Notes: generated from the sequence alone by a model not told the origin. A DNA stretch of 64,000 bases from Candidatus Iainarchaeum sp. (GCA_018304425.1 JAGVWE010000002.1:438437-502436), one strand, 5' to 3'. Shown: positions 46,731 through 55,465, counted from the first letter of the stretch. Translations and numbers: made by a program.

Positions 46731-48419
46731 TCACTGGCCTCCCCTGGGTTTGAGGAAGCCCAGGAAGCCCTTGGCCTCCGTGGGCGGCTTCGGCGTTCCC
46801 GTTGCCGGCGCGGGCACCGGTTGTGTGGCCGCCTGCCGGGCCGCCACGGCTTCCTCGAGTTTTTGGACTTCGGTTGCCTCAATCTTTTCCCCGGCCGCCT
46901 TTTCCTCGGCTGCCAGGAAGCCCGGCCGCTTGCCGTCGAGCACGGCCTGGATTACTTCCTGGGGCTCCATGTAGTACATGGCCATGACTTTTCCCACGTC
47001 ATTGATTTTGCGGATGCCGAATTTCACTATCCAGTCCAGGATGGCTTTCTTGAGCTTGAGTTCGCGGTTGAGTTCGGCGGGGCTCAGCCCGGTGTGCAGG
47101 TTGAGTTCGTCGAACAACCTTAGACTCTCACTGTACTTGGAGATAATATCCCCCACCGGCTTCCACCGGAACAGGATGTTGGGTTTGATGGTGTCCTCGT
47201 TTTCTCCGCCGGCTTTCTCGGAAATGAATTCCGCGAGTTGCAGCATCCGCCGCGTGCCCAGCCTCCGGTTCCTGAACATGACCACGTTGAGGTGCACGGA
47301 GTCCAGCATCGTGCTCGGTATCTCGATGGGGGGATTGGTCAACCGTCGAATGGTTTCCGCCGCGGTGTTCGCGTGCACGGTCGTGTACACGCTGTGCCCG
47401 GTGTGCATGGCCTCGAACATGACTTCGGCTTCCCGTTGCCTTCGGACTTCGCCTACAATGATTCTATCCGGCCGCATCCGCAAGCTGTTCACCAGCAGGT
47501 CGAGCATGCTGACCCCGCCCTTTCCCTCGGGGTTGGGTTCCCGCGTGGTCATGGGCACCCAGTGCAGGTAGTCCGGGAGCTGGAGTTCCCTTGTGTCCTC
47601 AATGGATAGGATGCGTTGGTTGGGCTGGATGAAGGGCATGCACACGTTGAGGAAGGAGGTCTTTCCCGAGCCAGTGCCTCCCGACACGATGATGTTCATC
47701 TCGTATTCGATGGCCAGCCAAATCAAGGCCATGGACTCGCTGTTCACGGTTTTCGCGTTGATGAAGTCGGTCACCGTCCACGGCTCGCGCCTGAACCGCC
47801 GAATCGTTATCGTGTTGCCGTGCGTGGAAATGGGTTGGAGGGTGGCGTTCGCCCTATCCCCCGACACGAGGTGCGCGTCCAGCAAGGGGTTCAAGATGGT
47901 TATCTGCTTGCCGACTCTCCTCGCAATGATGCTGGCATAGTTCTGGATGTCCGCCTCGGACTCGATGGCGATGTTGGTTTTCAGCCAACCGTACTTCTTG
48001 TGGTAGACCCAGAGGGGTTCCCGGGAGGAGTTGACCACGATTTCTTCGAGGTTGCCGTCGCTCAACAGGAACTCTATTTCGCCGATGCCCAGCATTTGCT
48101 GTAAGAGCAGCCCCACCAGCACTTCCCGTACCTTGGCGCTCGTCGTGGGCAACTCGCGTTCCAACGCCGTCCGCGCCTTTTTCCCGAACTCGTCCTTGAG
48201 TTGCGCGACGAACCGCGCGTCCATGCTTTTCTCGGGGGAAATCCGGGCCTCGGTGATGATGCGGTTCTTTAAATCGTTCAAGAGGGCCCGGGTCCCCTGC
48301 CCAAACTCGGGCACGCTCAAGTGGTAGATGCGGACGAACTCGTCTTCCTTGGCCACGACGTTCACTTCGAGCGTGATGTGGTCGGACTCTATTTCGTAGG
48401 ATTCAAGGACTTTGACCAT
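46731..48419 (-). CDS. Type IV pilus assembly ATPase (VirB11/TadA/ArlI family)
   Basis: This 562-residue secretion ATPase has an N-terminal domain (1-170), then the RecA-like motor: Walker A VSGGTGSGKTSFLNV, Asp box ILSIEDTRELQLPDY, Walker B RPDRIIVGEVRRQREAEVM and His box AMHTGHSVYTTVHANTAAET. The last 130 residues extend beyond the typical ArlI core and end in a Pro/Ala-rich linker plus KGFLGFLKPRGGQ. Genes are ordered winged-helix protein, ATPase, TadB, TadC. No archaellum accessory genes (arlC-H) are present, so a pilus motor is more likely than an archaellum. No prepilin peptidase is seen in the window. Confidence 0.93.
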   Translation of the reverse strand: MVKVLESYEIESDHITLEVNVVAKEDEFVRIYHLSVPEFGQGTRALLNDLKNRIITEARISPEKSMDARFVAQLKDEFGKKARTALERELPTTSAKVREVLVGLLLQQMLGIGEIEFLLSDGNLEEIVVNSSREPLWVYHKKYGWLKTNIAIESEADIQNYASIIARRVGKQITILNPLLDAHLVSGDRANATLQPISTHGNTITIRRFRREPWTVTDFINAKTVNSESMALIWLAIEYEMNIIVSGGTGSGKTSFLNVCMPFIQPNQRILSIEDTRELQLPDYLHWVPMTTREPNPEGKGGVSMLDLLVNSLRMRPDRIIVGEVRRQREAEVMFEAMHTGHSVYTTVHANTAAETIRRLTNPPIEIPSTMLDSVHLNVVMFRNRRLGTRRMLQLAEFISEKAGGENEDTIKPNILFRWKPVGDIISKYSESLRLFDELNLHTGLSPAELNRELKLKKAILDWIVKFGIRKINDVGKVMAMYYMEPQEVIQAVLDGKRPGFLAAEEKAAGEKIEATEVQKLEEAVAARQAATQPVPAPATGTPKPPTEAKGFLGFLKPRGGQ

Positions 48420-48421
48420 GT

Positions 48422-49537
48422 TCAGCCTTCCTCGGTTTCCTTGGCCTTCTTGTAGACCACGATGGGCGCGCCAATGGGGGGATAGACTATTTCGATGAGG
48501 CCACTGTCTTCCAGGGTCTTCACGTGTTCCATGATTTGGGTTCGCTCCACGTGCAAGGCGTTCGCCATTTCCAGGATCTTGGCCTTGTTGTGGGCCCGCA
48601 GGTAGTTGAGTATCTTGTCGTAGTCCGTGACAATCCGGTGTCTTTCGATGTCCTTCATGACGGACTTGATTTCCTCTTTTTTCTTGAGGTTGGCGAGTTC
48701 CCGGAAGTCAATGCCCTCGCTTTCCGTCTGGGTTTCTTCCTTGGCCGGATGGTAACTGATTTTCTGGACTTCATCGGTCAGTTGCCCGGCCTTTTCCGTG
48801 ATTTCCTTTCCCTCGGGCAGGGAGTGGAGTTCGCCGAGCACGCCCTTGCGTTCTTCTTCGGTGAGCGGTTCGGGTTCCACTTCATGGGCTTCCGCGGCCC
48901 GTAGCACCTTTTCTTCGGCTTCCCGTAACTCGGCTTCCGAGAGCTTGGGGTGCTCGGCCAGCATGCGCTCGAGCTTGCTGTGACCGCGTTCCTCGTCGGC
49001 CGCCACAGGTTCAGCTTGCATGGGCGGAGGGGCAACGGTTTTCCCTGCCCCGGTTCGGGGCCCCATCGCGGCTTCGGTTGCCGCCACCGCTTTTTTCGGG
49101 GGCCTCGCGAGCTCCGGGTGTGTTTCCGTCAACCGCTCCAATTCCTTTAACAGTTCTTCTTCGTGCTTCCGCTCGGCTTCGATGAGTCCCCGGATGGCTT
49201 TCATGGTTTCCCGGATTTTCTCCGCGTCCTCGTGCTCGCCCTCGCTTTGCGCGAACTCCGCGGCCCGGGCATGCCAGTCCTGCTCTCGTTCCAGGGTCTC
49301 CAGGCCCGCCCGCTTTTGTTCCAGGGCCCCGCTCACGATTTCATGCCGTTCCCCTGGTTGCTTGGCCGCAAACCCCGGGCCCAAAACCGTTTCCTTGGCC
49401 CCGAGACCGGCCGGCGTTTGGGGCACCGGAACCGGTTCCCTTTCCCGGGCCTCACTGGCCGGGGCCTGAACCGCTGCCGGCTTGCCTTTTGGCCCCAGCA
49501 ACCGCTTTAACCCGTCAAAAAAGCCGTTCTCGTTCAT
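48422..49537 (-). CDS. Pilus-operon protein with helical linker and C-terminal winged helix
   Basis: This is a 371-residue protein. The N-terminus MNENGFFDGLKRLLGPKGK resembles the ATPase C-terminus (GFLGFLKPRGG) and may be an interaction peptide. Residues 30-270 are Pro/Ala-rich and charged, largely helical. Residues about 300-362 (YDKILNYLRAHNKAKILEMA, then LHVERTQIMEHVKTLEDSGL and IEIVYPPIGAPIVVYKK) form a winged helix of MarR/ArsR-like layout. It could regulate the operon or act as a structural adaptor for the motor. It heads the operon; the TATA-like element is at 49566-49575. Confidence 0.78.
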   Translation of the reverse strand: MNENGFFDGLKRLLGPKGKPAAVQAPASEAREREPVPVPQTPAGLGAKETVLGPGFAAKQPGERHEIVSGALEQKRAGLETLEREQDWHARAAEFAQSEGEHEDAEKIRETMKAIRGLIEAERKHEEELLKELERLTETHPELARPPKKAVAATEAAMGPRTGAGKTVAPPPMQAEPVAADEERGHSKLERMLAEHPKLSEAELREAEEKVLRAAEAHEVEPEPLTEEERKGVLGELHSLPEGKEITEKAGQLTDEVQKISYHPAKEETQTESEGIDFRELANLKKKEEIKSVMKDIERHRIVTDYDKILNYLRAHNKAKILEMANALHVERTQIMEHVKTLEDSGLIEIVYPPIGAPIVVYKKAKETEEG

Positions 49538-49565
49538 CCTGTTCCCACATTAAATGGGTTTTCTG

Positions 49566-49575
49566 CTTTAAATAC
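49566..49575 (-). promoter_or_regulatory. TATA-like box for the pilus motor operon
   Basis: The minus strand reads TATTTAAAGC, about 33 bp before ATG 49537. Confidence 0.55.
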
Positions 49576-49621
49576 CTATTCCTGGCGCGCTCCGTTAAAA
49601 TAGCATTATCGGCCGTAGGCC

Positions 49622-50077
49622 TCACAGCGTAGATGGCGGGAAGACATAGCGTATTGGTTTTGCCGGCACAGCCCCTGCAAGAAGGTCGGAAACCGACAAG
49701 ACTTTGACGCGGTGTTGCTTGCGAAACCCCTTGTCATAGGACCACAGCGGGAGTTTCCGCGCCAGGGCCAGCGCCAAATAGGGCGCGTCTTCTCCGTGGG
49801 CAGCCAGGCGCAGCGCCTGGGGCAAGAAAGCGGCGTATTCCTTTTCCGGGACTGCAGTTAGGGCTGCCAGCAGGGAACCGGCAACCTGTTGCGCCTGTTC
49901 TTTGCCCACCTTGATTTTTTTGGCGCATTCCCGGTCGGTTTGCAGGTGCCGCGAGAATTCGACCAGCAAATGTTCCGGCGCGAGGAACGAGTGCCGGGGG
50001 TCAAGCAAGGGCTTGCGGGTGATGGAATCCTTGAGCAGGGCGGACAATAGGATGTTCGCGTCGACGACGGCCCGCAT
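49622..50077 (-). CDS. PIN-domain ribonuclease toxin (VapC-like)
   Basis: This 151-residue PIN-domain protein, probably a Mg-dependent RNase toxin, has the acidic residues expected: Asp6 (VVDANILLSALL), Glu in LVEFSRHLQ, Asp in HGEDAPYLALALA and Asp in LWSYDKGF. It is slightly longer than standard VapC. It begins three bases after the stop of the antitoxin-like frame, the normal antitoxin-toxin order. Confidence 0.85.
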   Translation of the reverse strand: MRAVVDANILLSALLKDSITRKPLLDPRHSFLAPEHLLVEFSRHLQTDRECAKKIKVGKEQAQQVAGSLLAALTAVPEKEYAAFLPQALRLAAHGEDAPYLALALARKLPLWSYDKGFRKQHRVKVLSVSDLLAGAVPAKPIRYVFPPSTL

Positions 50078-50080
50078 GGG

Positions 50081-50338
50081 TTAATGCCCCGCATGCCTTT
50101 GCCAAGCCTCTTTCTTGAGTTGCACGGCCATTTTCTCGATGTCCTGCTCGGTCAATTCGCTGTTCCGAAGCAAGTCGTCAAGCGTTTTGAGGGCCTTGAG
50201 CCGCTTTAGCTTTTCCTGCAAAAAGCGCCGCGTCTCTTCGGACCAGTTCACTTCCTTGAACGCGGCGAGTTCCTGTTTGACTTTGACTGGAATGGCAACC
50301 GTGAAGTCGCATGGGCCAAATGAATCCCTCCTTACGGT
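50081..50338 (-). pseudogene. VapB-like antitoxin frame without a usable start codon
   Basis: An open frame of 86 codons contains FTVAIPVKVKQELAAFKEVN, then WSEETRRFLQEKLKRLKALK, TLDDLLRNSELTEQDIEKMA and a KEAWQRHAGH end. This is the layout of ribbon-helix-helix or AbrB-like VapB antitoxins (TVxIPVKV start, W-S-E-E-x-R, helical toxin-binding end). AGGAGGG (50326-50332) precedes it, but no ATG, GTG or TTG is in frame; TTG and ATG occur within 15 bp in other frames. The N-terminus is therefore probably frameshifted (mutation or assembly error), or an unusual start is used. The given start is the limit of the open frame. Confidence 0.7.
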
Positions 50339-50422
50339 TTACACTAAAATTAATAATTACACGAACTTATTTTAAAGCTTGTGGGCGGGTAGGGTGCGTG
50401 GAAAGGCAAGCCCTAAAACAGT

Positions 50423-51073
50423 TTACGCCGCGTCCGCGTCTCTCCTGGCTTGCTCGTTGCAGGCAGCCGCTTGGTTGGGGTCGAGGAACTTGTTGCAGAG
50501 CTTGGCGGCCTTGGTTTGCTCGAAGACCTGCCAATAGCATTGGTCTCGGTGGAACCGGAAGTGGTCCTTGTCGATGGCTTCTTCCGTGATGTACGCGCAG
50601 GCCGCCTCGTTGGCGGTGTCCTTGGCTATGCTCCTATAACAGTCGTTTTTGCTGTACTGGTCTTGGGGGCTTGCAGTGGACATCAACGCGCAGGGCTCGA
50701 ATTTCTTGGACAGCAGGGCCACGGTCTTGTAACAGGAGTCTCTAGTGGGAACATGCTGGATGCCCTGGCAGAAGTCCGGGTTCAGGGCGTCAATGGCGGT
50801 GTTCCGCAGGCACCGCATCCGGGTCTTGGCGTTGAGTTCCTCGCATAGCTTGGGGTAATGGCCTTGCACCGCTAATTGCTCGATGCACTCCTGTTGCTTG
50901 GAGTAAGTGAGGTTCTGGCACCGGGTGAGGGGGTCAAAGGCCGAGGCCTGTTCTTCGGGGGGCACATAGGCTTTTTCCTTGCCCGCCCCGCTTGCCGGGG
51001 GCTGCACGCAGCCCCACAATAGAACCAGCAGCGCCAGTCCCAGTCCAACCGAAATCCAGGTAGCCCGGTCCAT
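50423..51073 (-). CDS. Cys-repeat lipoprotein (small member)
   Basis: This 216-residue protein has a signal peptide with lipobox-like LVLLWGCVQPP, then four to five units like those of the 466-residue lipoprotein at 28437 (YSKQQECIEQLAVQGHYPKL, then C; RDSCYKTVALLSKKFEPC; KNDCYRSIAKDTANEAAC; RDQCYWQVFEQTKAAKLC). The regular C-Y pairs and spacing make it a clear paralogue. It lies between the pilus motor operon and the pilin-like operon. The TATA box (51095-51102) is about 26 bp from the ATG, so the transcript is leaderless. Confidence 0.8.
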   Translation of the reverse strand: MDRATWISVGLGLALLVLLWGCVQPPASGAGKEKAYVPPEEQASAFDPLTRCQNLTYSKQQECIEQLAVQGHYPKLCEELNAKTRMRCLRNTAIDALNPDFCQGIQHVPTRDSCYKTVALLSKKFEPCALMSTASPQDQYSKNDCYRSIAKDTANEAACAYITEEAIDKDHFRFHRDQCYWQVFEQTKAAKLCNKFLDPNQAAACNEQARRDADAA

Positions 51074-51094
51074 GCACTAAAGGGGTCCACAAAA

Positions 51095-51102
51095 TTATTT
51101 AA
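51095..51102 (-). promoter_or_regulatory. TATA box for the small Cys-repeat lipoprotein
   Basis: The minus strand reads TTAAATAA, centred about 26 bp before ATG 51073. Confidence 0.6.
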
Positions 51103-51150
51103 GGGTTTGGCTTTTGTTAGGCAAAAGCCCCCTCTAAACTCGGCCGTAAG

Positions 51151-51178
51151 CTTAATATATTTGAAGTCGTTAATATAA
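51151..51178 (+). promoter_or_regulatory. Two TATA-like boxes for the pilin-like/adhesin operon
   Basis: CTTAATATATTT (51151-51162) and TTAATATAAC (51170-51179) stand about 20 bp apart. The second is about 34 bp before ATG 51209; the first would give a leader of about 25 bases. They may be alternative promoters for the operon ending in the giant adhesin. Confidence 0.55.
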
Positions 51179-51208
51179 CGGCTTGCGGGAGTGCCATCGG
51201 GGGTTTCC

Positions 51209-54046
51209 ATGTCTAGGGCGCAGATTTCCACGGAATACGTTTTCATGGTGGCCTTTCTCCTCCTGATTGTCGGCATCATGTTCGTGTTCTCGATGCAGAC
51301 CGCCCAGGAAACCATTTCCGCCAACCTCGTGGCCAATTCCCTCAATTCCTTGGAGAAGACCATTGGAGAGGTCTATGCCTTGGGCCCGGACACCCAGTTG
51401 TACACCGAAATCGACTTGCCGGATTCCCTCGTGGACTCCACGGTCTCGGGTTACTCGTATGGCTTCAAAGTCAATTCCTTGAGCGGGGAAAGCAATCTCT
51501 TGACCGAGGCCAAGGCCGAGCTGGTGGGGACGCTGCCCACGACTTCGGGCCGGCACCTGGTGCGCGTGCGCATGCGCTCGGACGGCAAAATCGAGTTGGG
51601 CAAGGGCCTCCGCATCGCGCCCGTGAAGCAGAGCGTGAGCCTCTTCCCAGGCCAAAGCGCTTCCATGGACTTCGTGGCCTTCAACGAAACCTATGACTCG
51701 CTTTCCGTGGACGAGCTCTGGGTCGGGCACCAGTACAAGCAGAACAACATCCTCGTGCAGTTAGTTGATTCGGGCAACACCGTGTTATGCGACCAATGCT
51801 TCCAGTCCACTTCCTTGGCCAGCCCCATCAGCATAGCATCCGGGGACGACTTTGCCTTCACGGCCAACGTCTCCATTCCAACAGGCACCGCGTCGACTTC
51901 CAGGGCCGGGCCCAACTACCTGCGCGCCTCCAACGGCATCGAAGGCGAATATGATTTCACGGTCACAGTCCTCGAAGAACTCGGCGACGTGGACATCGAC
52001 CTCTCAACTCCCCCCATTTCCCCGGCCGGGAACCCCTCCAACAAGAGCACCCTCTACTTTGCTGACGCTTTCCCCCCGGAAACCCTTTACCTAGCGGGAG
52101 CCCAGCAAGAGCAACGCGGCCAGATAGTCGTGAACATCTCGGCCTTGAACCAGGCTGGCCAGCCCGCGAACATCAAGCAAGCCATCCAGTTGTTCCAAAT
52201 CATTGACCCCAATGGCGTCGTGGTCGTGGAGTTGACCGGCCTCGACATCCCCTTCAGTTACACGTATACAACGACTTTAAGCAGTCCAGTAGGCACGTAC
52301 ACCGTGCACGTGGAAACCGACCCCACCAAGACCAAGAACGCGGTCACCAAGGACAGCACCTTTGAGCTCACGGCAGCCAACATCTCCATGCGGGAATGCT
52401 TTGAATTCCAGTGGCTGAACACCGCCATTTCCTCGGATGGCCTGCGGTTGAACGACTGGCTCATGCGGAACGCGTGCACCAGCGACCCCATCAACATCAC
52501 GCAGATGGCTATTGACATCCAGAACGACCAGGACGGAGTCCTGATACGAAACGTTTACTTTGGTGGAATCCCCGTGTTCGGCGAAGCCACGGGCGCGCCT
52601 CCCCAGTCGCCTCCGGCCCCGTTCCCGATTGTGGGCGCGAACCTGCAGCCGCCCTACTCCTTGCCGGCCAGCACCACGATTTCCGCCAACAACAAGCTGG
52701 AGGTCACGCATCCGGCCCTCAACGACGAAGGCGAGGTCATTACTTTTACGTTCTACTTCCAGGACGGCAGCCAAGCCTATGTCACCGTGCCGCCCTTCAG
52801 CGCCCCGCCCATGAACGACGCGGACTGCATTGCCGTGGACATGAGTTCCACGAAGTTCACGGGAACCCTGCCGGCCGGCTCCGAGTTCGGCGGCTTCACA
52901 ATTGCCAACAACTGTGAAAAACCGGTAACGATTGTTTCGACCATGGTTTCCCTGGCCAAGGACCCCAACAACGCCACCCAAATCATTAAACTCAATTACC
53001 TGGGCAGCGATGCCTGGACCGGGAGTGCCCTGCCCAGCCAAACCATCGTGCATTCCCCCGTGGTCATTCCCAGCAAGAGCAGCTGGACCAACCACGCCAT
53101 CACCACCAGCCAGCAGATAAGCGTCTCAGGCCAGTCCATTACCCTCACCTTCGGCTTTCCTTCGGGCCCCACCTATACGAGCCCGGCATGGCAGCCCAAC
53201 CTCAACCTGCAATCGGTTTGCCTGGTCATCAGCCACGGCAACCAGCCGCTGGGCACGCACCAGGAGAGCTGGGCCACGACCAACGACGTGGTGGCGGACT
53301 TTTCCCTGACCAATACCTGTCCCTTTCCCATTCAAGTCATTGGCTTGATGGCCAACGCCAACAACAATCCCACGCCTACCACCCTGACCCTAGTGCACCT
53401 GGACTCCGGGGTCGTTGCAATGCCCCAGTGGCAGACGGGAAACCCGGGCACACCCATGCCGTTCTCGCCGCCCTCCAATCCCCTCAACATCCTGTCCGGT
53501 GCCACCATTACTTCCAACGACTTGCAGTTCAATGCCTCGCTGATGCCGCCCTTCTATTTGACGGGCACCGTGATGATGGCGGACAACAGCCAGAAAAGCT
53601 TCCCCCCTTGGCCGCAAACCAACATGACGGCGGCCAACTGCCTGACCGGCTTCTCCAACGGGACCTGGGACACGAGTGGCACTACCTACACGGGCACCAA
53701 CCTCACCAACCCCTGCAGCACATCCATCACCATCCAGACCATCACGGTCAACGACGGCTCGGGCAACGCGGGCTGGAAGGCAACCACCGTCAACTTCGGG
53801 GGCGGGGCCACGGAATACTTTGACGCGGCGGGCACGGGCAGCCCGGCTTCCCTGGACATCACGGACTTCACCATTCAAGGCAACGGTTCCGCCACCGGCA
53901 ATTCCCTGGCCTTTTCATCCAGCAGCAGCGTGGAATGCAAGACCATAACCGTTGACTTCCAGTTGGCGGATTCGACCGGCGCCGTCTCGGTGTTGCCCGG
54001 CATCTCCATTGCGCCCTCCAGCAACCCGGCTTGCTCGGGAGGATAA
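51209..54046 (+). CDS. Large pilin-like surface protein with class III signal
   Basis: This 945-residue protein has a class III signal (SRAQISTEYVFMVAFLLLIV): cleavage after RA, mature start QISTEYV, hydrophobic helix. After a pilin-like stalk (about 30-75) come many beta-sandwich segments rich in Thr/Ser/Asn with repeated small Cys motifs (CDQC, NDADCIAVDMSSTKFTG, NNCEKPVTI, LTNTCPFPIQVIG, LTNPCSTSITIQTITV). The last four are about 150-residue repeats, each opening with a C-x(2-3)-D/N strand and an NxC turn. It probably is a minor pilin carrying a large exposed head. ATG 51209 is chosen over GTG 51191 because it starts at the short basic leader. Confidence 0.85.
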   Translation: MSRAQISTEYVFMVAFLLLIVGIMFVFSMQTAQETISANLVANSLNSLEKTIGEVYALGPDTQLYTEIDLPDSLVDSTVSGYSYGFKVNSLSGESNLLTEAKAELVGTLPTTSGRHLVRVRMRSDGKIELGKGLRIAPVKQSVSLFPGQSASMDFVAFNETYDSLSVDELWVGHQYKQNNILVQLVDSGNTVLCDQCFQSTSLASPISIASGDDFAFTANVSIPTGTASTSRAGPNYLRASNGIEGEYDFTVTVLEELGDVDIDLSTPPISPAGNPSNKSTLYFADAFPPETLYLAGAQQEQRGQIVVNISALNQAGQPANIKQAIQLFQIIDPNGVVVVELTGLDIPFSYTYTTTLSSPVGTYTVHVETDPTKTKNAVTKDSTFELTAANISMRECFEFQWLNTAISSDGLRLNDWLMRNACTSDPINITQMAIDIQNDQDGVLIRNVYFGGIPVFGEATGAPPQSPPAPFPIVGANLQPPYSLPASTTISANNKLEVTHPALNDEGEVITFTFYFQDGSQAYVTVPPFSAPPMNDADCIAVDMSSTKFTGTLPAGSEFGGFTIANNCEKPVTIVSTMVSLAKDPNNATQIIKLNYLGSDAWTGSALPSQTIVHSPVVIPSKSSWTNHAITTSQQISVSGQSITLTFGFPSGPTYTSPAWQPNLNLQSVCLVISHGNQPLGTHQESWATTNDVVADFSLTNTCPFPIQVIGLMANANNNPTPTTLTLVHLDSGVVAMPQWQTGNPGTPMPFSPPSNPLNILSGATITSNDLQFNASLMPPFYLTGTVMMADNSQKSFPPWPQTNMTAANCLTGFSNGTWDTSGTTYTGTNLTNPCSTSITIQTITVNDGSGNAGWKATTVNFGGGATEYFDAAGTGSPASLDITDFTIQGNGSATGNSLAFSSSSSVECKTITVDFQLADSTGAVSVLPGISIAPSSNPACSGG

Positions 54047-54051
54047 CGTTT

Positions 54052-54471
54052 ATGCACGAAAAAACGCTTTTGCACGAAAACCGGAAGGCCCAGGCCAGCA
54101 CGGAGACCCTCATCATCATCGGCATCCTCATGGTGTTGTTCACGATTGTCCTGGTCTACTACTCGGAGAACGAGCGGTTCGTGAGGGACTTGCGGTTGCC
54201 CTGGGAAAAGGAAATCGAGTGCGAAAAATACGCTGAAATCCTGTCCAGCATCTACAACAAGGGCCACGGCGCGGAATGGTCGGGAACCCTGGACAAGAAG
54301 CTCTTCATCGGCGACAACCTCATCTACCTGTATGACCTGGACAAGACCATCAGCGATTCCGTGCTATGCAACCACTTTGCCAAGCTCTACAACAGTTACA
54401 CGGCAACCGGCAACGTGACCTTTGCCAACGTGGGAGGGAGGGTGGCCATCCTTGGCAACAGCGTCGTTTAA
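54052..54471 (+). CDS. Minor pilin-like protein with class III signal
   Basis: This 139-residue protein has RKAQASTETLIIIGILMVLF, in which KA/QASTE fits the prepilin cleavage pattern with Glu at the usual mature position, then a hydrophobic helix. The globular part (about 55-139) is compact with two Cys. ATG 54052 is preceded by GGGAGGATAA. It starts five bases after the upstream stop, inside the operon. Confidence 0.82.
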   Translation: MHEKTLLHENRKAQASTETLIIIGILMVLFTIVLVYYSENERFVRDLRLPWEKEIECEKYAEILSSIYNKGHGAEWSGTLDKKLFIGDNLIYLYDLDKTISDSVLCNHFAKLYNSYTATGNVTFANVGGRVAILGNSVV

Positions 54472-55015
54472 GGCGAACCAGCGGTTGGGCCGGCGCGGCC
54501 AAATCGTGAGCTACGACATCTACCTAGCCGTCTTCGTCTTCCTGATACTGTTCGGCGCCATGTACTTGTTGTGGCAGGGCAACCTCAAGCACCTCGACCG
54601 CGAACGGAGGATACTGGAAATGAAGTACACTGCAGTCCAAGTGGCCGACTACCTGGTCTCCAGCCCCGGCAACCCCGTGGACTGGGAAGTCAACCTGGAC
54701 CCCACCGCCGTGGGCCTGGCCAGCGAGCGGCTGCTGTTATCGGAGTCCAAGGTGGCCAAGCTGCCGGGCCTCTACGAGGACGGCGTGCAAAAACTGGACT
54801 ATGCGATGGCCAAAAACTATTTGAACATCGCCAACTACGATTTCTACCTCAAAATCGAGTCCGGCTCCAGCCTCCTGTTCGAGTCCGGGAAAGCCAATGA
54901 CTCCGGCTTGTTCATAGTCTCCGAGTACCCCTTGAAGGAGGCGCGGATAGCCTATTCGAGGATGGTCCAGTACGACAACCAACCGGCCCTCTTGACCCTC
55001 ACCATTTATGGATGA
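54452..55015 (+). CDS. Minor pilin-like protein
   Basis: This protein of about 187 residues has a pilin-like N-terminus (RRGQIVSYDIYLAVFVFLIL, then FGAMYLLW): RG/Q cleavage site, hydrophobic helix, then a heptad-like stalk (NLKHLDRERRILEMKYTAV). The Glu of the classical motif is replaced by Asp (SYDIYL). The start is uncertain: TTG 54452 (20 bp before the upstream stop, after GGGAGGGAGGG) or TTG 54485; no ATG precedes the helix. It overlaps the previous gene, suggesting coupling. Confidence 0.75.
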   Translation: MATASFKANQRLGRRGQIVSYDIYLAVFVFLILFGAMYLLWQGNLKHLDRERRILEMKYTAVQVADYLVSSPGNPVDWEVNLDPTAVGLASERLLLSESKVAKLPGLYEDGVQKLDYAMAKNYLNIANYDFYLKIESGSSLLFESGKANDSGLFIVSEYPLKEARIAYSRMVQYDNQPALLTLTIYG

Positions 55016-55021
55016 AAGCCC

Positions 55022-55465
55022 ATGACGCCAACCAAAACCAGGGGATATGTTTTCAGCGCCGACATCATCCTAGCCGTCATCGTCTTCATCCTCTTGTTCG
55101 CCGCCATGCAGTACTCGTTGACCGAACCCGAGGCCAGCGGCGTTGAAACCCTGCAGATGCGGCAAATCATGGATGACCTGCTCTCGTTGCTGGACCGGGA
55201 CCAAGTCCTCCAGTCCTTCAACGAGTCCACGATTTCAGCCGCGGTCAACGAGGCCCTGCCGGCCCGCTTTGACTACAAGATGTCCATCGAGAAGTGGAGC
55301 GTGAGCGGGGAAACCCAGGTGCTGGTCAGCGAAATGGAGTTCGGGAACACGGAGGCAGACCTGTCCGACCTCGAATTCGTGAAAGGCAGAAGGACGTTCG
55401 TGAAGACATCCCTCACCGGCATCGACAGCTACTACAACCTCGAGTACCGGATGTGGCTCAAATGA
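55022..55465 (+). CDS. Minor pilin-like protein
   Basis: This 147-residue protein starts MTPTKTRGYVFSADIILAVI, a short basic leader, RG cleavage position and long hydrophobic helix (DIILAVIVFILLFAAMQYSL). The residue after the cleavage site is Tyr rather than Gln, and Asp replaces Glu, as in its upstream neighbour. The remainder is a small alpha/beta domain. It starts six bases after the upstream stop and overlaps the giant adhesin gene by four bases (ATGA). Confidence 0.78.
   Translation: MTPTKTRGYVFSADIILAVIVFILLFAAMQYSLTEPEASGVETLQMRQIMDDLLSLLDRDQVLQSFNESTISAAVNEALPARFDYKMSIEKWSVSGETQVLVSEMEFGNTEADLSDLEFVKGRRTFVKTSLTGIDSYYNLEYRMWLK

Noticed and set aside
44830-48419. Archaellum (arl/fla) operon
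   Set aside because: An ATPase and platform proteins are shared with archaella, but there are two separate platform proteins (TadB/TadC style) and no arlC-H genes or archaellin, so a pilus is the better reading.
55294-55461. N-terminal extension of the giant adhesin
   Set aside because: The 56 extra residues are an Arg-rich out-of-frame reading of the upstream pilin-like gene; the pilin-type helix begins right after ATG 55462.
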